Assembly (NCBI RefSeq): GCF_008831305.1
Contig: NZ_ML708617.1
Location: 1 to 64,000 of the forward strand
Direction of reading: 5' to 3'
Origin: Kocuria coralli
Lineage (GTDB): Bacteria > Actinomycetota > Actinomycetes > Actinomycetales > Micrococcaceae
DNA length: 64,000 bases
Shown piece by piece: positions 62,068-64,000 of this stretch. The notes under the pieces are model-generated. The model worked only from the letters and a program-made list of their open reading frames with translations, was not told where the DNA came from and made no database searches. Position 1 is the first letter of the stretch. Every line of letters begins with the position of its first letter. The translations under genes and the position numbers were made by a program.

Positions 62068-62403
62068 ATGATCGGTGCCGATGCCATCCGCGGGCACATC
62101 ACCCTGATGGTGCTGGCCATCCTCGAGCACCAGCCGTCGTACGCCTACGAGATCTCGCGCACCATCACCGAGATCTCCGGAGGCACCTACGCCATGAAGC
62201 AGACCACGTTGTACACCGCCGTCAAACGGCTGGAGTCCCTCGGCTACCTCGACTCCTACGACGCCACCTCCGACTCCGGCAAGTCGCGCACCTATTACCG
62301 GCTGACCGGGCCGGGCCGCGCGCACCTGGATGAGAAACGCGCTGAATGGCAGCAGACACGAGACCTCGTCGATCACTTCGTGAAAGGAGATGGACGGCCG
62401 TGA
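62068..62403 (+). CDS. PadR-family transcriptional regulator (second pair)
   Basis: This 111-residue winged-helix regulator has IRGHITLMVLAILEHQPSYA, YEISRTITEISGGTYAMKQT, TLYTAVKRLESLGYLDSYD and SRTYYRLTGPGRAHLDEKR, the PadR pattern. AGAGGAGAG lies about 8 nt before the ATG. The GTGA overlap with the next gene matches the design at 22610-23751, but the two regulators are only distantly similar, so the pairs are not a recent duplication. Confidence 0.92.
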   Translation: MIGADAIRGHITLMVLAILEHQPSYAYEISRTITEISGGTYAMKQTTLYTAVKRLESLGYLDSYDATSDSGKSRTYYRLTGPGRAHLDEKRAEWQQTRDLVDHFVKGDGRP

Positions 62404-63428
62404 ACGTCATCGACTCCTACCTGGACACCCTTTTCGCCCCCTATCCCAACACCGCACAGATGCAACGAGCCCGCCGGGAACTGCGGGACATGATGGAGGA
62501 CAAATTCCACGCGCTGGTCGCCAGCGGCGTGGGGGAGTCCCAGGCCGTGGGGACGGTGATCGCCGAGTTCGGCTCCCTGGACGAGATCGCCCCGGTCCTG
62601 GGCATCGACGTGGAGATGGGCGAGGCCGCCGGGGCGAGGCAGGCGCGTGAGACGACGGCGCCCCCGCTGGACCCTCATCGCGCCCTGCGCTACGTCGATG
62701 CCGTCCGCGCCTCCCGCTTCACCGGCGGGGTCTCCACGGCGCTGTTCGTCCTGAGCCCGGTGCCGCTTCTGCTGCTGCTGGCGATCTTCCGCGACAGCAC
62801 CGGCATGGCCTCGGGGATCACCGTGGGGATCGGCATCGCGGGCGTGCTGGTGATCGTGCTGCTCGGCATCCTGCTGAACATGCGGCGCGGCGAGCAGCTG
62901 GCCGAGTTCGAGGACATCGAGAACGGCGCCTTCACCACCACGGCCAGGATCGAGGAGGTGGCGCACCGCCTGGAGGCGGAGCACCGTAGGCAGTCCTCCC
63001 GGGGGTGGATGATCGCCATCTCCCTCTGGGTGCTGTGCGCCGTGCCGCTGATCGTGCTGTCCCTTATCTCGGAGGGCAACAGCCCCCTGCCCCTGATCGG
63101 GGTGGTGCTGACGATCACCATGGTGGCCATCGGCCTGGTGGTCGTCTCGACCACGACGTGGTCCGACGCCGTCGTCGAGACGCTGATCGGCGAGGACCCG
63201 GACGAAGACGACGAGGACGCGGTCATGCACCCCGTGGTGCGCGCGATCACGGCCGTCTACTGGCCGGTGGTCGTCGCGGTCTACCTGGGCTGGAGCTTCC
63301 TGGGCAGCGCATGGTCGCAGTCCTGGCTCGTGTGGCCCATCGCCGGCGTCCTGTACGCGGGCCTGCTGGCCCTCGGGCGCGTGCTCGATGAGAACAGGGC
63401 GCAGTCGGATCGTTCCGCCTCGAACTGA
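62400..63428 (+). CDS. HAAS/permease-prefix-domain membrane protein paired with PadR
   Basis: This 342-residue protein has an N-terminal helical domain (about 1-75: MQRARRELRDMMEDKFHALV, SQAVGTVIAEFGSLDEIAPV), the HAAS/permease prefix domain 1 type. About six membrane segments and a charged cytoplasmic loop (REEL-like EFEDIENGAFTTTARIEEVA) follow. The GTG start overlaps padR. It is probably an envelope-stress or membrane-state sensor acting with PadR; this is inference. Confidence 0.75.
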   Translation: MNVIDSYLDTLFAPYPNTAQMQRARRELRDMMEDKFHALVASGVGESQAVGTVIAEFGSLDEIAPVLGIDVEMGEAAGARQARETTAPPLDPHRALRYVDAVRASRFTGGVSTALFVLSPVPLLLLLAIFRDSTGMASGITVGIGIAGVLVIVLLGILLNMRRGEQLAEFEDIENGAFTTTARIEEVAHRLEAEHRRQSSRGWMIAISLWVLCAVPLIVLSLISEGNSPLPLIGVVLTITMVAIGLVVVSTTTWSDAVVETLIGEDPDEDDEDAVMHPVVRAITAVYWPVVVAVYLGWSFLGSAWSQSWLVWPIAGVLYAGLLALGRVLDENRAQSDRSASN

Positions 63429-63455
63429 GGCGAGCGGCATGCCGCCGCTCGACAT

Positions 63456-63509
63456 GATGCCGGGGTGGTCCTGCACATCCGATCGGATGTACGGGACCAC
63501 CCCGGCATC
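63456..63509. terminator. long bidirectional hairpin between convergent genes
   Basis: A 54-nt palindrome begins GATGCCGGGGTGGTCC and is centred on GATC, with about 27-bp arms whose only two deviations allow G-U pairs. It lies between the HAAS gene stop and the pgm stop and can terminate both. Confidence 0.8.
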
Positions 63510-63531
63510 GGTGCCCGGAGCCGGCCGGTGA

Positions 63532-64000
<469 letters not shown>

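Overview
The window is chromosomal DNA from a high-GC Gram-positive actinobacterium. It carries the two-subunit style GDH-180 glutamate dehydrogenase, an actinobacterial narGHJI set, PadR/HAAS pairs, frequent GTG starts, GTGA/ATGA gene overlaps and many apparently leaderless promoters. The gene mix (fructose PTS with HPr and enzyme I, molybdenum cofactor genes, QsuB-type dehydroshikimate dehydratase) fits the order Micrococcales, probably Micrococcaceae. The genus cannot be fixed from the sequence alone.

Layout. 0-3.3 kb: the 3' end of an IS3-family transposase, then a sodium:amino-acid symporter, a universal stress protein and an amino-acid binding lipoprotein. 3.3-9.6 kb: tRNA-Leu(CAG), a YdcF-like protein, a thioesterase, a dehydroshikimate dehydratase, a hypothetical protein, an aldo/keto reductase and a histidine phosphatase. 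9.7-14.6 kb: a very large NAD-glutamate dehydrogenase. 14.7-24.3 kb: lytic transglycosylase, a phytoene-desaturase-like oxidoreductase, DUF456, a molybdenum cofactor block (moeA-mobA-moaD-moaA on minus, a second moeA divergent on plus), a PadR/HAAS pair and a small membrane protein. 24.3-36.1 kb: narG-narH-narJ-narI-narK-moaC-mog/moaE on plus. 36.1-42.8 kb: an arginine catabolism cluster (APC permease, tandem Usp, AsnC/Lrp regulator, ornithine cyclodeaminase, CtlX-type citrulline hydrolase, arginine deiminase). 42.8-52.7 kb: a mannosyltransferase-like membrane protein and the fructose PTS regulon (ptsH, fruA, fruK, fruR on minus, ptsI divergent on plus), then fdhD. 52.8-64 kb: housekeeping genes (GATase, CPBP protease, M18 aminopeptidase, PfkB kinase, HAD phosphatase, GDPD, HIBCH-like hydrolase, NCS2 permease), a second PadR/HAAS pair and the 3' end of pgm.

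The most striking observation is an intact-looking IS1380-family element (24556-26196) inserted after codon 25 of narG. It is flanked by an exact 5-bp duplication (CTGAA), and removing the element plus one copy restores a 1245-residue NarG frame. The right end of the element is open in the narG frame and supplies an in-frame ATG at 26089, so a hybrid NarG with a replaced N-terminus is possible. All visible cofactor ligands of NarG lie downstream of the insertion.

The genes work together in three groups. The moa/moe/mob genes supply bis-MGD to NarGHI, NarJ is its chaperone and NarK supplies nitrate. The second group, ArcA, CtlX and Ocd, would convert arginine to citrulline, ornithine and then proline, releasing ammonia and CO2 without carbamoyl phosphate. 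The third group is the fructose PTS, with its general components encoded beside it under one DeoR-type regulator. Long palindromes, several at convergent gene ends, recur through the window, and two of them share sequence.
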